A program made the translations under genes and the position numbers. The notes under the pieces are model-generated. The model was not told where the DNA came from. It did no database searches and was given only the letters and a program-made list of their open reading frames with translations. A stretch of DNA of 64,000 bases from Adineta ricciae (lineage: Eukaryota > Rotifera > Eurotatoria > Adinetida > Adinetidae). Below, one piece after another: positions 41,721 through 53,810 of this stretch (positions are counted from its first letter, which is position 1; each line of letters starts with the position of its first letter). The stretch covers positions 342,502 to 406,501 of the forward strand of contig CAJNOJ010000077.1 in assembly GCA_905250025.1 (NCBI GenBank). Direction: 5' to 3'.

Positions 41721-43344
41721 TTACTCCATCACTGAATCATCAGGATATTCTACCGGTGTAGAATACAATACATGATCTTTGGTAGTCATTAAATGACTAG
41801 TTGTCGTTATTGCACCATTAGGTGGCAGAGGAGGATCTTGTAATATGACCTGTACAACGAAACTACGTTGTAGACGAGTTTCACCGATAGTTGTTCGATC
41901 GCCTGTAAGAAAGTCGTTTTGGGAAACAGTGGGTAAATAGATAAAACTAGACTTACGTAATAATTTTCCACCGAAAAATAGCCGTTGTGTTTGTGAATCA
42001 ATCGTTCCGTTCTCTAACAGAGCTAATCTTTTTTTGATATTTCGAATTTTCTCATTTGATTTGCAATAAAGGCGATGTTCACGACCATTCGATAGACGAA
42101 ATTTGAGCGGAATTTCCACATCTTGGTCATTGTTTGTTTGTTGTTGATTGGCAAGTACTGGTGGTGTCGGTGTATTTGTTGACGATGATTCATTCCCACT
42201 CGAGTCAACGTGTGACTTTTGTTTTCGTCGATGCTTTTTGATTTCACGAACAATTGGATTGTGAACACTTCCTGACGGTGATTTACTTGATGTACGATGT
42301 TGACTTAGGGTTGGTGTACTTTGATTGTCACGAAAGTCACGTTCACGATCAGCAACGGCTGTAGCAGCCAGATCGATTTCGCTTGCACCGGATTCATTCT
42401 CATTAATTGATGATTGCTCACCATCGACTAAGTTTATTGGTGCTGATAAGATATACACCGGTATTTGGTAACGAGTGCCCAGCTCGTCATAGCAATCCAG
42501 CAGTGTGCCATGTGGCAAGGAAATATTTGCACAATTGATAACTAGGACAATGAGAAAGTACTGGTTGGGAAAAAAACGAGCAAGTATTTATACACACTTG
42601 ACTGAGCTAAATCAATGTCGCTCTGTTCTACAGCAAAACACGCACCACGAAGAGCGTCCCAAATTTCTTTTCGACCTTCGAAAGCTGGAGCTAAAATCAT
42701 CCATCAAAAAAGTCAATTAGTTTTGAGTCAATATTTGTTCAATGTGCAAAAGAAGGCAACGCACTCGAAAACTCGAACGCTTGGCAAAAAGGTGAGTTGT
42801 ACCAAAAGAAAATAGAATGATTTTAGTTTCTCGGAATGCTTCGTATACATCGTGAAAGTTAAAAAAAAGCATAACTAACTTGCCTAGATGTGACTGTTTC
42901 GATAGATCTGTCATTACGCTAGACAATTAATTAAATTATTACGTTCGTCATGCTCAACTTTACAAAAAAAAAAACAGCAGCTGTCCTCTGTCGTAAAAGT
43001 GTTTTATAACTGTCCATATAAATCCTGTGTCAACATAGACAGTCAGATGAAGCAAATAAGAAACGAATCAATCGTTAGCGAAACACTTACCCGTGTCCCA
43101 ATACTCTTCTCGTTTACGACGTAATTGACTCTCGGTTATTGGGACATCTGATTTCCATTTTGGACGGCAAGCTGACCGATTCAATGGCTTGTTTCGTGCA
43201 GTAGTTCCGCTTGCTAAACAACATCGACAAGTAGCAGATGGTTTCTATTCGTGAGATACTTTGATTCTTACTTGTTGCACTACTTCTGGATGAATGCGAT
43301 CGTCGTCGATGATTGTCTTGATCATGACTTACACATCCACCCAT
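41721..43344 (-). CDS. UBTD: Ubiquitin domain-containing protein (UBTD family)
   Basis: Regulator that interacts with UBE2D-type E2 enzymes. The start at 43344 gives [10 protein letters not shown], with a glycine and cysteine suited to N-myristoylation and palmitoylation, as in UBTD1/2. A basic patch then precedes the DC-UbP domain: [22 protein letters not shown], an [20 protein letters not shown] segment (42630-42700), [20 protein letters not shown] and [12 protein letters not shown] Ser/Thr-rich linker longer than in vertebrates precedes the C-terminal ubiquitin-like domain ([15 protein letters not shown] ... LFFGGKLL ... [20 protein letters not shown]). Five or six exons. Confidence 0.88.
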
Positions 43345-45244
43345 TTGTTTTTGATATACAAAAAATTGAATAATAACAAGAAAGTGACGTTTAGATTTGA
43401 TTGCTTTTTGACAAATGCTTTTTCAAATGTCGTTTTAAAACTAATTCGACATTTTCCAAGACAACTGCGAATAATTGCTAAACTCAGGTGATTAACAAGA
43501 AACAAAAAATATCGTCGAATCTAATGTTGAATAAAATAAAAACAAAAGAATAAGAAAAATGGTCGGTCTTATTAAATCATTTATTCATTTTATTACCATA
43601 TGACAACAACCATTCTTCTTCGAATATAGCCTCAATAATAAAAGCAAATATGAACGATAGATGTCGTTAACAAAAAAGACCATGGACTTTTATTCAAGTA
43701 TGTATCTCACTGTAAGTGAGAGTGCGAAATTTTGGTTGAATAATCTCGTATGTCACTAAGTGCTGAGACAAGACGCGATCAATAACACCAGAGAATGTTC
43801 AGTATCATGTTGATGAAGACAACGGTGTAGGAATCCATTGAGTAGGTCGTCTCCTGGAGTTTTATTTACCTGTATTACTTTGCCATAAGAGTAAATTTGT
43901 CATTATATGAATGGATTCATAAGTACTACCTGCTGTTAGACATTGCAATTCATAAGTGATGAATCGTAGAGAGATGAAGTACATTTCTTAAAACAGTTTA
44001 TTAGAAATAACACATTGCGAGTGCTAGTAAAATATCAATTATTGTAAAAATATAGCTTTGATAAACTCAATACAGCGAGAAAAACATACGTATACTCCAT
44101 GGTTGTATTGAAAATATAAGCATCAAATACTCATACAACTACAAAAAAAATGAGTTTCACAGTCACAATGTATTACCTATCGGGCTTGTTTTTTGTTATA
44201 TGTATTCTCTCTTGGGTTCTGTGGAGGTAATTAAGACGCTTATTGCACTAGCTGATGTTGTGTATAATATGCGTTCACGCTAGTAATTATCGATATTCAC
44301 CTCACTGTGTCGACTGAGAGATCCTATAAAGAGGACAAATATAAATCACGTTTTTCTTCTTCTTTGTTCATGATTATTTTGATCTAATTATGAAAACATC
44401 ATCGTTTCCTCATTCAAAAAAGAACATTCATTTCAAGACTGAAGTATTTGTAGAAAATAAACTATTACTGGAACGCTAAGGAGAAAACTCTAAAAAGAAA
44501 AGAATTTGTGAAATATGAACGAGAACTGCTATGTCAGATATCGCTTGTGTTCTGACGTTCATTGAAAATTAACTGCATATCGGATGCATTCAAACTCAGC
44601 TATATACTTCTTGGAAAGAAGTGTCTCAATTTAGGAAAGGATATGAATCTTTCTTGTTGTAATGAACAAGAAGTTTTTTCTTCTTTTTAAATGAAACAAA
44701 GCACTTACGGCGTGTAATAAAATCAACTTTTTTAAATAATTTTTCTCTTTACTCCTTTTGTTGCCGTTTTACACATGACGTAAACATTCCGCTACATTTC
44801 TATACTAAACAGCAGGCAAAAGTTGTACACCCGTCATAACCGGAAAAATCGTTTGAAATAATTACCTAGTATTAAGTATTGAATCACTTTTCCGAATTAC
44901 AGTAAGTATAGCTTCATCGGGCATATGGTGATATTCGATGCGCTCTTTATTCCTAGTAGGTTGATTAAACTTCATTATCGCTTGTAATCGGATATGAATA
45001 ACCATGGAGTCTAAATGTCCTTTTTCATGATTCCGACTCTTATATCCTCTGTTAAATGACTTTCACTAAGAATTGTTTGCCATGATTCCTAACAAGAAAA
45101 GGTGAAATATCATACGTAAACTAACTAGTTGCTTCTAATACATATATAAGGAAAAATAATTCCTTCTTATTTATAACTATTGTTGGACGACACTTTACAC
45201 ACGGTTTTTCATTCTAGATTTGTGTACATCGGATTAGTTCCAAC
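43345..45244. other. Non-coding stretch between divergent genes
   Basis: About 1.9 kb, AT-rich, no open frame with protein-like composition. The acceptor-like TTTTTCATTCTAG ends at 45217, 27 bp before the TRIM-like ATG. Confidence 0.4.
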
Positions 45245-46653
45245 ATGGCAGCGGGAAATCAAGACAAAATTGAAGATTCGATTATCTGTTGTATATGTCA
45301 TAAAGTCTATGATGATCCTCGGATATTGCCTTGCTCACATACCTACTGTCGTAAATGCTTAGAGGAAACTGCATTGGTCAATAAGGATCAATTTGAATGT
45401 CCATTGCACGAAGGATTTACCCTTCCAAAAAATGTAATCGAAAGCTTACCAGTCAATCGAATTATACGTCATTTGATTGACATTAACGGTACGTACGAAG
45501 TTTTATTCGGCTCAGACAAAGTCCTACTAATCAACTTCAGGTTCTCGTCAAAATCCAATCGAATGCTCGAACTGTCATTCCGCTGCAAGTGAGTATCGAT
45601 GCGATAAATGCGAAAATGAAACGTTCTGCTCCAAATGTTATCAAACTGTTCATAACCCACCTGTAATGCAAAAGCACCAACAAATGTCTGCGAATGAAAC
45701 AGCACTAAAGGTCAACTTCTGTACTTCACATCGAGATGAGAAAGTCAAATACTGGTGTCTGACTTGTTCGCAATTGCTTTGCACCGACTGCATATTGCTC
45801 GAACATAAAGCACATCAATACAATTTAATACCGAAAATGGTTCAAGAATTGGAACTCAAGGTGAGTAGTGCAGAATTATTCACCGAAACGTCGGATTGTT
45901 CCGCTTTAGATCACAAATAATTTAAACAATGTTCAAATGTTAGTTGATGAGAAACTGAATAAAGCCATTGAATGTATAAATGAATATGGTAATATAGCTG
46001 ACTCCTATCGCAAACAAATTCAGAATACGATGTCGTGTTTACGCCAGGCTATCGATGAACATGAACAGGATTTATTAAATCAAATCCTGACTGTTGAAAA
46101 CGAACAAAAGAATCAGATGGAAGAATATAGACTTCGATGGAAATATGAACCAGAAAATGTTCAAATGCACAAGGCAATGCTAGACATACTCTTGCTTACA
46201 AAAAACTATGCAATCTTATTAAATGGTGCACAGGAATTTGAGGATTACGTCACTAGAACGAACGATGTATTAAAAAAAACGAGTATACCCGTTGCAAGTG
46301 AATATGAATTGATTGAACTTGATCAGCTTGAGGCGATTAAGAAATACATTTTTCACTGTGGACGATATGTGAAAACTAACAATTCTCTGTTAGTAAGATC
46401 AGCTTTGAAACAACATTCAACACAAGAACATTCATCAGATTCAACAGTGCCAGACATTCATTTAGGATTAGTTGTACTGACAAGCAATGAATATCCGAAT
46501 GACATGGTAAGAAATCGATCGAAATCATCTGACTCTGCTCGTTATTCTTCTTCTAGTATTTACCCAAACAACAACGTCAAAAGCGACTTTGCCGTAAATA
46601 GACGCGATTTTCTCATTCCTCAAATCGTTTTCTTTCTTCATGGTTGTTTGTGA
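45245..46653 (+). CDS. TRIM-like protein: RING, two B-box-like fingers, coiled coil
   Basis: Probable E3 ubiquitin ligase. The RING (CCICHKVYDDPRILPCSHTY, CRKCLEE ... CPLHEG) at residues ~15-60 is followed by two zinc fingers: CSNCHSAASEYRCDKCENET (B-box1-like) and FCTSHRDEKVKYWCLTCSQL, LCTDCILLEHKAHQY (B-box2). A helical coiled-coil region from about 45940 onward (EKLNKAIECINEYGNIADSY; LRQAIDEHEQDLLNQILTVE) completes the tripartite motif. No NHL or SPRY domain follows. Introns lie near 45488-45540 and 45860-45925. The 3' end is uncertain: reading on gives a stop at 46653, while a GTAAGA donor at 46506 joined to TTCTAG at 46556 would end it at 46601. Confidence 0.8.
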
Positions 46654-48636
46654 ATAAATAAACAAAAGAGACGAACGAATTTTTTTCTCTCCCTTCACTC
46701 TAGATCGACTCATTCTCAATTGTTTTCACCTTATGTTGCGCGATCAGAATTCGATTCTACGACGCATCTCGTCCGGCAATCAATCGCACTTTAAAAACTG
46801 ACTTTTCCAATCTAAGTGATTTATTGTAACTTGATTATTGGTATTGTAGACATCTATTTTTCCAACGACAAGTATTTCAATACCTTCCGGCGTTCGAATA
46901 GATTATTGATCGTTGCTACTAAAACAACATTTTTATTCTGTCGAATCTGAATATTAAATATTCCTTTATGATCAAGAACAAAGGCCGTTAACTCTATTCG
47001 TATGCCTCCGCAGTGTTTTTAACATTGCAGATGTATATATAGAACAATACATTATTACTTAAAATAAACGTTTTATGCTACATCTTCCATCGCCCACTAA
47101 ACCTTTCTGAGAAAAATTAGGTTTTAGTTGCTGACATTTTCTTCCACTATTGACAAATCGAATAATGGATAATTTGCATGTTATTTTCCGATAGTGTTAG
47201 AAATTAATGTTTTCGTATTTATATAAACGATACATTTGACTTGAAAGGGAAATGTTGTCGTCAGTGTTTCATTTCCTCGCTGACCTGAAAGACTAAGCGC
47301 ACTGTTCTCGAACATTTTCCTGTTTTTGTGTTTGTTTCACATAATGAATGTAGTTGTAGTCCGAGGTGTCGAGAGAAGGAATTAATTATTCTTCTTAGAT
47401 TACCTTTGAAATCACGCAAAGTACAAATGAGTTTCTAAGTAAAATATGTAATTAATAGGCTTTTTCTCGATATAAATCACTTGTAATCTAAAATGACATT
47501 TGAGACAATTTCCTTTAAATGCGACGCACTGCAAGACTCGAAAACGTTTTCCCTCTCCCGTTCAGGTCATATTTGTGAGGATGTAGAGAAATCATGATAC
47601 TTCGGATCATTTCAAATATAGTTCAGAAGAGAAGCATTCGATTCTGTCAAAGTTAATTTCTTTGTTTTCAGTCCATCCGAACAATCAGTTCTCCTGCGGA
47701 GTACAAAAGAAAGACGCAGTATCGTTGACATCAAGAGGAACATTATTAACTTTTTTTGTTGCATTCTCGGAGTTGTTTGTAATACTATCGGTTGTTATGT
47801 TTTTCTTAATGACTAACATATCTTGTGTGCTTTTATTGATTAGAACTGACGAGAATATTGCGAATAGTGTTTGTTCAAAAGAAATACGCAAAAGAAAAAG
47901 AATTTTTCTAACGTATGAAGACTTGTGGCACAGGCATTCGCGCAATTGAGAAAGAAAGACTTGTTTTTGCCATTGGATTGAAAAAGAAAATCTCCATTTA
48001 GACATCAATGAGTCTTGTTACGCTTTTCTTCATTTTTTTTTATTGAGCTTATACTTCGAAAATGTATTCATCCGAACAAAGAACATGATCATATTAGACG
48101 CACGTTGAAGGACAAACTAAATGAAGAGAGACTAAGTAAAAAAGAAAAAGAAGAAGAAATGACATTTTACAATCGTCATCATCTACATTCCGGATATACT
48201 TAAGGCCTTCACATCTGAACAAGTTCCTAATAAATAATTCTACTTCTGATTCTTTTTCTCTCGTTTAACAATACTAGAAAGAAAGAAAACGCCGACGACA
48301 ACTTACTTTTGTAAGCTAAGGCAAATCATTTAGATCCCTGACTATTTCTGTCCTATGTACATCATTTCCTCGTTCGAATTTACCTAGTCAATAGAAATTA
48401 TTGAACGGAAATCATTTCGATTTTGGTTCGTCGACTAACGGATTCAATGACGACGACGCAAAGAGAAAACAAAGCGACAAATTCATTTCTTAGATCTCTT
48501 CCTTCATATATTTAGATTCAGTGTTAACTTTATTAGCCAGATCTCTATTCGAAATCTTAGCGAACACATCACATCGATTAATCGAAAGCCAAAGAATCCA
48601 ACGACGTCATTCTGCTGATCCATATGCATTGTTCAC
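46654..48636. other. Non-coding stretch
   Basis: About 2 kb. The frame at 47662-47949 has a hydrophobic patch but no conserved features, and its opposite strand is equally open; not called. Presumed promoter region of the receptor gene. Confidence 0.4.
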
Positions 48637-50322
48637 ATGCAAATTATACCTCAACTCGAGCAAATTGTCATCTCGACATCAAGAAATCAATCCACCACCG
48701 ACAATTTATCTTTCGTTATGCTAGCAAATGATACGATCTCTTCGTCACATCGCCCATTTTTTCTCACGATCCTAATCGCTATTTGTCTTTCGACTATTGT
48801 CATATTAACCATCGTCGGAAATATTCTCGTTCTAATTGCGCTATGCTTCGACTTCGCACTTCGTTCACCAACACATTTACTAATGGGAAATCTGGCGTGT
48901 GCCGACCTGTTATTAGGTAATCTATCACTCCCGAATCATGAACCAGAAACAGAAAGTAATTCTGTTCTTTGTTTAGGTATCACCGTTTTACCTTTTTCAT
49001 CAACTCTGGAAATTCTCGAAGGAAAATGGCTATTCGGTCGAACGTTCTGTCATATCTGGCTTGCTATTGATGTTCTCTACTGCACAGCAAGTATCTACGG
49101 TTTAATGTTCATATCTATCGAACGGTATATTGGTGTAACACGTCCATTACGTTATCCGATTATCATTACACATAGTCGAACATTGTTTGCGATATTGATT
49201 GCTTGGCTAGTTTCGATTCTAGTGTCTATCGTTCCCTTTCTTGGTTGGCATAACGAAGTGAAACTAATCGATCAAGCTTGTTTGGTGAACGATAATTTGT
49301 CTTACGTTCTTTTTTCATGTTCATTTTCATTTTATATACCTTTAATTATTATTCTTTGTGTTTATGGACGCATTTACAATGAAGCTATTCGGCAACATGC
49401 ATTTCTTACTGGCGGGGAGAAGAAAGTTCGGTTGAAAGAGACTGACGGACAAGAATGTGTTACTCTACGTATACATATACCACAACATTTGTCAGCGTCA
49501 ACGACATCGCTATCGAATACAATTCATTCCTCAAGTTCAACATTAGCCATGAATGGACGAAGATTGTCAACACTACTGACACCCAATGGTCCGAATAAAT
49601 TATCGAAATTTATGCGTGAGCGAAAAGCTGGTAAAGATCAGTAAACTTAACTTTTGTCTTGAGTGAAAATATCTATCCGTTTTCCTAGCTAAAACACTGG
49701 GCATCGTTGTAGGAATGTTTATCCTATGCTGGTCACCATTTTTTCTTCTTTTACCAATAAGTAAATGAATGAAAGATCGAGTTGATGCTCGTCATTTATG
49801 TGGCTTTCTTTTTTTTTACAGAAGCATTGACAAATTACGATCCGGGATTGATATTCTCCATTTGTTTTTGGTTAGGTTATTGCAATTCATGCTTCAATCC
49901 ATTTATTTACGCATTTTCTAGTCGAGAATTTCGAAGGTACGTCGTTAAAAGCCGACTGAGCAAATATTTTTTTCCTTTTGGCTTTTTTTAGATCATTTGA
50001 ATCGATTTTAAGATGTCATCGCAAACAATATCGACGTACATCGATAAGTTTATCGCGTGTATCCGCTGCAACAGCTATGGATCAAGTTCAATTGAGAAAA
50101 TCTCTGAGCTGTGATGTCACATCACCTCGTTTCTTTCCGAAATTGCATTCCAGTGTCAGCTGTCGAACATCCTACGACAGCCAACAGAATTTTATTCCAC
50201 TTCAAAAAACAAGTAACTTTCTGAAGCGTCCTCATCTCTCCGTTTTTCATCGTCTATCGCATTCAACCAATTCTAAATCGTTATCCGATTGGCATCTTCA
50301 GCAGCCAACTAATGTCAGATAA
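48637..50322 (+). CDS. Alpha-1-adrenergic-like biogenic amine receptor (class A GPCR)
   Basis: Seven-helix receptor. TM1 holds [14 protein letters not shown]. The exon 1/2 junction (phase 1 at 48918) restores [20 protein letters not shown], with the TM2 aspartate. Then come the ECL1 tryptophan ([11 protein letters not shown]), TM3 [20 protein letters not shown] with the amine-binding aspartate, and ERY in place of DRY. TM5 has [20 protein letters not shown] long third loop with LRIHIPQH and [13 protein letters not shown] precedes TM6 [20 protein letters not shown] and TM7 [20 protein letters not shown]. The ICL3 EL(T)LRIH and TM6/TM7 wording is close to alpha-1 adrenergic/octopamine receptors. 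Four or five exons. Two start candidates: 48637 or 48718. Confidence 0.85.
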
Positions 50323-51279
50323 TTTACTTGTTATTCATTGGAATTTTCAAATAAATATTCGATCTTAGAATGATTAGAAGTAGCAATGGTTTATCACGCG
50401 AATGGTGAAATTCTTTCACATTCTTTTATCATTTTTTTACAAAGGTCAAGCCCTGGAAATTGAAACGAGAACGAATAGCATCTTAATACGATATTCCTTA
50501 GCGGAACGAACGGCTATACTCATTTAAACCTAATAAAAGCAATTTTAACATTTCAATGTGTTAACCCTGATTCTAATAAATGTTAATTTTCCTTTTTCAG
50601 CTGGCGAAAAAAGTGCAATCAGACAGAAATGTAATGTGCTCATAGATCTCGATGTAAAAGCTTTTCTCTTATTTCCGTAGATTATAACTAGTACATCGGT
50701 TATTATTCATGTCATGATAACTGTCAGAGATCAACAATAGAAGTTGAATGCTATTATGCTTAATTAGAAACAATAAGTGCCTGTGCATGATTTTAACATT
50801 CCATGGTTTTATGAATAATGATCTTTTATTAGCAACATTGCCGTTGACCACGTTCGTATGCAGAGACGAACAGTAAACTAATCTGGTAATGTGGATTATG
50901 AAAGATTCAATATACCTTTTCTAAAAGATAATTATGCGTAATATCTTTTATCGGAAGGGCAAGAAGTGAACATCCGGTTTGTAATATAATTTCAAGAAGT
51001 CGTGCACAAAATTTCCTATCCAGAATATCCTGATGTTAAACTTTAGGATTCTTCCATTAAGTCGACAATAAAAGTTCGTTTCTTTCGAGCATCATACCAA
51101 GAAAATTCAATTATGTTTTGCAGATCATTTGCACGAGAGAATCCTTCCATGCGAATGAACCATTTTTTACCGTATAAAACAATTCTGACAAGACAAAAAA
51201 AAAAGAATGAAAAATAATATTCTGCGGGATGAGTTTGTCGTTCGAGCAAACAGTTCATGCGTGCAGAATGGTATCAGAC
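50323..51279. other. Non-coding or unassigned stretch
   Basis: Mostly AT-rich. A 47-residue open segment on the minus strand (51043-51190) preceded by TTGTCAG looks exon-like but has no partner. Confidence 0.35.
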
Positions 51280-51978
51280 TTAAGCAAAAAATTCTCTTGA
51301 TGATACGCGTGTATATGCATGTGACGGTGATTTTCTTGGTCCTTCTTCTAGAGCATATGAACCTTCGTCTTTCTTTCGCATTCGATAAACAATGAACATA
51401 ATTAAAAGAATAGCGGATAGCATTCCGATGACGATCCCACCGACGACACCTGTAATGGCAAGGATAGAAATCGGTTTTCCTTTAATGCAATAAAACTATG
51501 CTTGTCACATACCGACAACGATAGCTGGCTTATTGAATAGTTCTTGCCATACATCGGATGAGATGAAAGATGGTCGTATTGTTGACGGATTTACAATGAT
51601 TTTATCTTTGTTTAGATCGGTTACAGCATTTTTCGATCCAGAACGATGAACGGACATGGAATTTCCATAGACAAGTTCATCCGTGTCATCACCATCATCA
51701 TCATCATCTGCATAGGAATGTCCGTCTTCAACTTGATCGCTATGTCCTTCATTGTTTCCGCTTGTTGTTAAATTATATAAATTTGGATCGGAAACGGCTG
51801 ATGCAGCTGAATCATCACTCAGCCCATCTTGATCATCATAAATATCTCCTTCTGCTAGAAATTCATCAATTCAAACAAATCATTTCACATAATTATCATT
51901 ATTACCATAGTAAAATTGCCCATCTTGGTGTACAACTGTTGGTAGCGTTGTTGGATTTAATGTTGATATTGATACAGG
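51280..51978 (-). CDS. SDC: Syndecan, 3' exons (5' end not identified)
   Basis: Cell-surface heparan sulfate proteoglycan. The last exon (51450-51280) encodes the membrane helix GGIVIGMLSAILLIMFIVYR and the syndecan C1-V-C2 tail RMRKKDEGSYALEEGPRKS ... TRVSSREFFA. C1 (RMRKKDEGSY) is nearly identical across animals, and the end EFFA replaces the PDZ-binding EFYA. The upstream exons (about 51855-51513 and 51978-51905) give an acidic, Ser/Gly/Asp-rich ectodomain (GDIYDDQDGLSDDSAASAVS; TTSGNNEGHSDQVEDG; YADDDDDGDDTDELVYG) with SG sites that could carry glycosaminoglycan. No signal-peptide exon was found between here and LAMTOR3. One undetermined base (n at 52037) lies in that interval. Confidence 0.88.
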
Positions 51979-52403
51979 CTAAAACAGAGAGAAATCGATC
52001 ATTTCATCCCTCTGGAGATTGACAATCATTATCGCTNCAATGGCTCATTCTACTTATAATGAGGTCAATCGGATGTGAAAGAAGAGTAACAAAGCACGAT
52101 TGCGATGTCCAGCTGTCAACTAACATACATAATAGAACATAGATTTCAGAACTTTGAGAATGGACATAGAAATGGAAGTAATTACTTGTGACAATAGGCA
52201 TACAAAAATGAATAACTTCAGTATTAATGACATGAACTTCGTTTGTCAGAATAGATTTATATTTCCACAAAGAATGTCTGTTCGGTACAGGCCTGTGGAT
52301 ATCATCATTCAAACAAAGTCAGATTCGAACCAAATGATTGCGCGTGTTAAACCACCAAACTAAAATTGTATTTTAGTCAATTTATTTAAGAAAAAGAATA
52401 TTG
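51979..52403. other. Interval that may hide the syndecan 5' exon
   Basis: Contains the only ambiguous base (52037). No convincing signal peptide on the minus strand. Confidence 0.35.
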
Positions 52404-52754
52404 TCAAGCGCGTTGAGTTAAAGTCTCAGACACAATGCTCTGAAGATCCTTGTATAAGTTGAGCAATGCACCTGTATTTACATTCGTATCGGCTGCAACG
52501 ATAATTACTAACGGCGGAACATTGTAAGTGATTATTTGACGAGCTGACCAGTATGTCACAACAGTTTTCAGTTGTTTCAAATTCATTCGTGAACTTTGAT
52601 CTTGTAAGATGTGTGCTGATGGAATCAGCGTTTGCAAATCCAGTTGATCGACAGCTTCATTGGTCGGTAGTTTCAGTACAGGTACACCATCCTTATCACG
52701 TATTAGTATTGCTTCAATGCCATCGATGTGAGAAAATAGTTGTGGAAAAGTCAT
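52404..52754 (-). CDS. LAMTOR3: Ragulator complex protein LAMTOR3 (MP1)
   Basis: Roadblock-fold scaffold of the lysosomal Ragulator complex that anchors Rag GTPases and mTORC1, and a MEK1 partner. 116 residues, intronless. IDGIEAILIRDKDGVPVLKL matches the family's VEGLHAIVVSDRDGVPVIKV. The rest follows the roadblock pattern: DQSSRMNL, VVTYWSARQIITYNVPPLVI, VNTGALLNLYKDL. Length is close to the 124 residues of the human protein. Confidence 0.9.
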   Translation of the reverse strand: MTFPQLFSHIDGIEAILIRDKDGVPVLKLPTNEAVDQLDLQTLIPSAHILQDQSSRMNLKQLKTVVTYWSARQIITYNVPPLVIIVAADTNVNTGALLNLYKDLQSIVSETLTQRA

Positions 52755-52907
52755 TTGAATTAGGAATAAATAAATAAATATTCACAAGAAAAAGATAGAC
52801 AACAGGAGGACGAATATTTTTTCTTCTGTTGGGCTATGGAATACTTGAAAAATACAAATCGAGACAATGCGTGTCAGATGTCGCTACTTAATTATTGCCC
52901 AGAAGAA

Positions 52908-53810
52908 TTAACTGTCGTAAATTTCGTTTTGCGATGAAGGCGATTTCTTCCAAAATGTATGCAAATTCGGCGACACAAATATGATTATGACAGATATACA
53001 AAAGACCGAAAATGTTGCTGTTAGCCACTGAAATTGCGTTGACCAATATGGAAGATATCCATAGATTTGATAGAAGATACTTATGCTCAACTGCGGCAAT
53101 CCTGATGCGATCATAGCAGTCAATAGTAAAAATACTCGAGTTAAGACAACAAGATCTCGGCGTTCGCAGGCACGTCGTCGGGTGCTTTTCATCACTTGTG
53201 CATGTCTACGAATATGAACAACCGTATAAATATAGCAAGTTGTGGTTAGAGAAATGGGCACCATATGTACCAATGCTAAGCCAATTAATAATCCTCGAAT
53301 ATTATGTAATGCGATTTGACAATGATAATCGTTGGGAAGATATTCAGATGTTTTGAAAAGAAACACAGGCATGACTTGAGCAAAACTCATCGTCCATTGG
53401 AGAATGATTCCAACGAAGTATATGACCGACGATTGTAGGAATTGCTTTCGATAGAATACAATTCGACAAAGTCGATAGACCGCTTGAAGGAGATACGAGT
53501 AGAAGAAACTACAGCCGCTAACATAGAATAGGTAAGCTTTGTAATGGCACCAATCGCCATCGAATGAAACGCCAGGATGTAGATGACCGTAAAGTGTATA
53601 ACAATACATCTCTAAACCAAAAGCACAACCGATAAAAAGACTAATGTACATGTTCATACATAATAAATGAGCAATTCGATCGGACCGTGTCGGCGATTGA
53701 CGAAATAATATGATGAACGTCATGAGAACTGACACTAAGATTGTCAACGACGCAAATACGATAATGAGTATATCAAGCACAACATTGACTTTTTGCTTCG
53801 ATGTCATCAT
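52908..53810 (-). CDS. Intronless orphan 7TM receptor (rhodopsin-like)
   Basis: 300 residues with seven hydrophobic segments: VLDILIIVFASLTILVSVLM, LLCMNMYISLFIGCAFGLEM, a third around YLFYVSGCSFFYSYLLQAVY ending in YRLCR (DRY-like), SSVIYFVGIILQWTMSFAQV, LIGLALVHMVPISLTTTCYI, VFLLLTAMIASGLPQLSISI and FSVFCISVIIIFVSPNL. ECL1 and ECL2 cysteines (DWCHYK and DYHCQI) could form the usual disulfide. NPxxY reads SPNLH. Bdelloids carry many single-exon receptors of this sort; ligand unknown. Confidence 0.7.
   Translation of the reverse strand: MMTSKQKVNVVLDILIIVFASLTILVSVLMTFIILFRQSPTRSDRIAHLLCMNMYISLFIGCAFGLEMYCYTLYGHLHPGVSFDGDWCHYKAYLFYVSGCSFFYSYLLQAVYRLCRIVFYRKQFLQSSVIYFVGIILQWTMSFAQVMPVFLFKTSEYLPNDYHCQIALHNIRGLLIGLALVHMVPISLTTTCYIYTVVHIRRHAQVMKSTRRRACERRDLVVLTRVFLLLTAMIASGLPQLSISIFYQIYGYLPYWSTQFQWLTATFSVFCISVIIIFVSPNLHTFWKKSPSSQNEIYDS

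Noticed and set aside
47662-48008. Overlapping plus and minus frames of about 100 codons with a hydrophobic stretch
   Set aside because: Both strands equally open, no conserved features, no start context.
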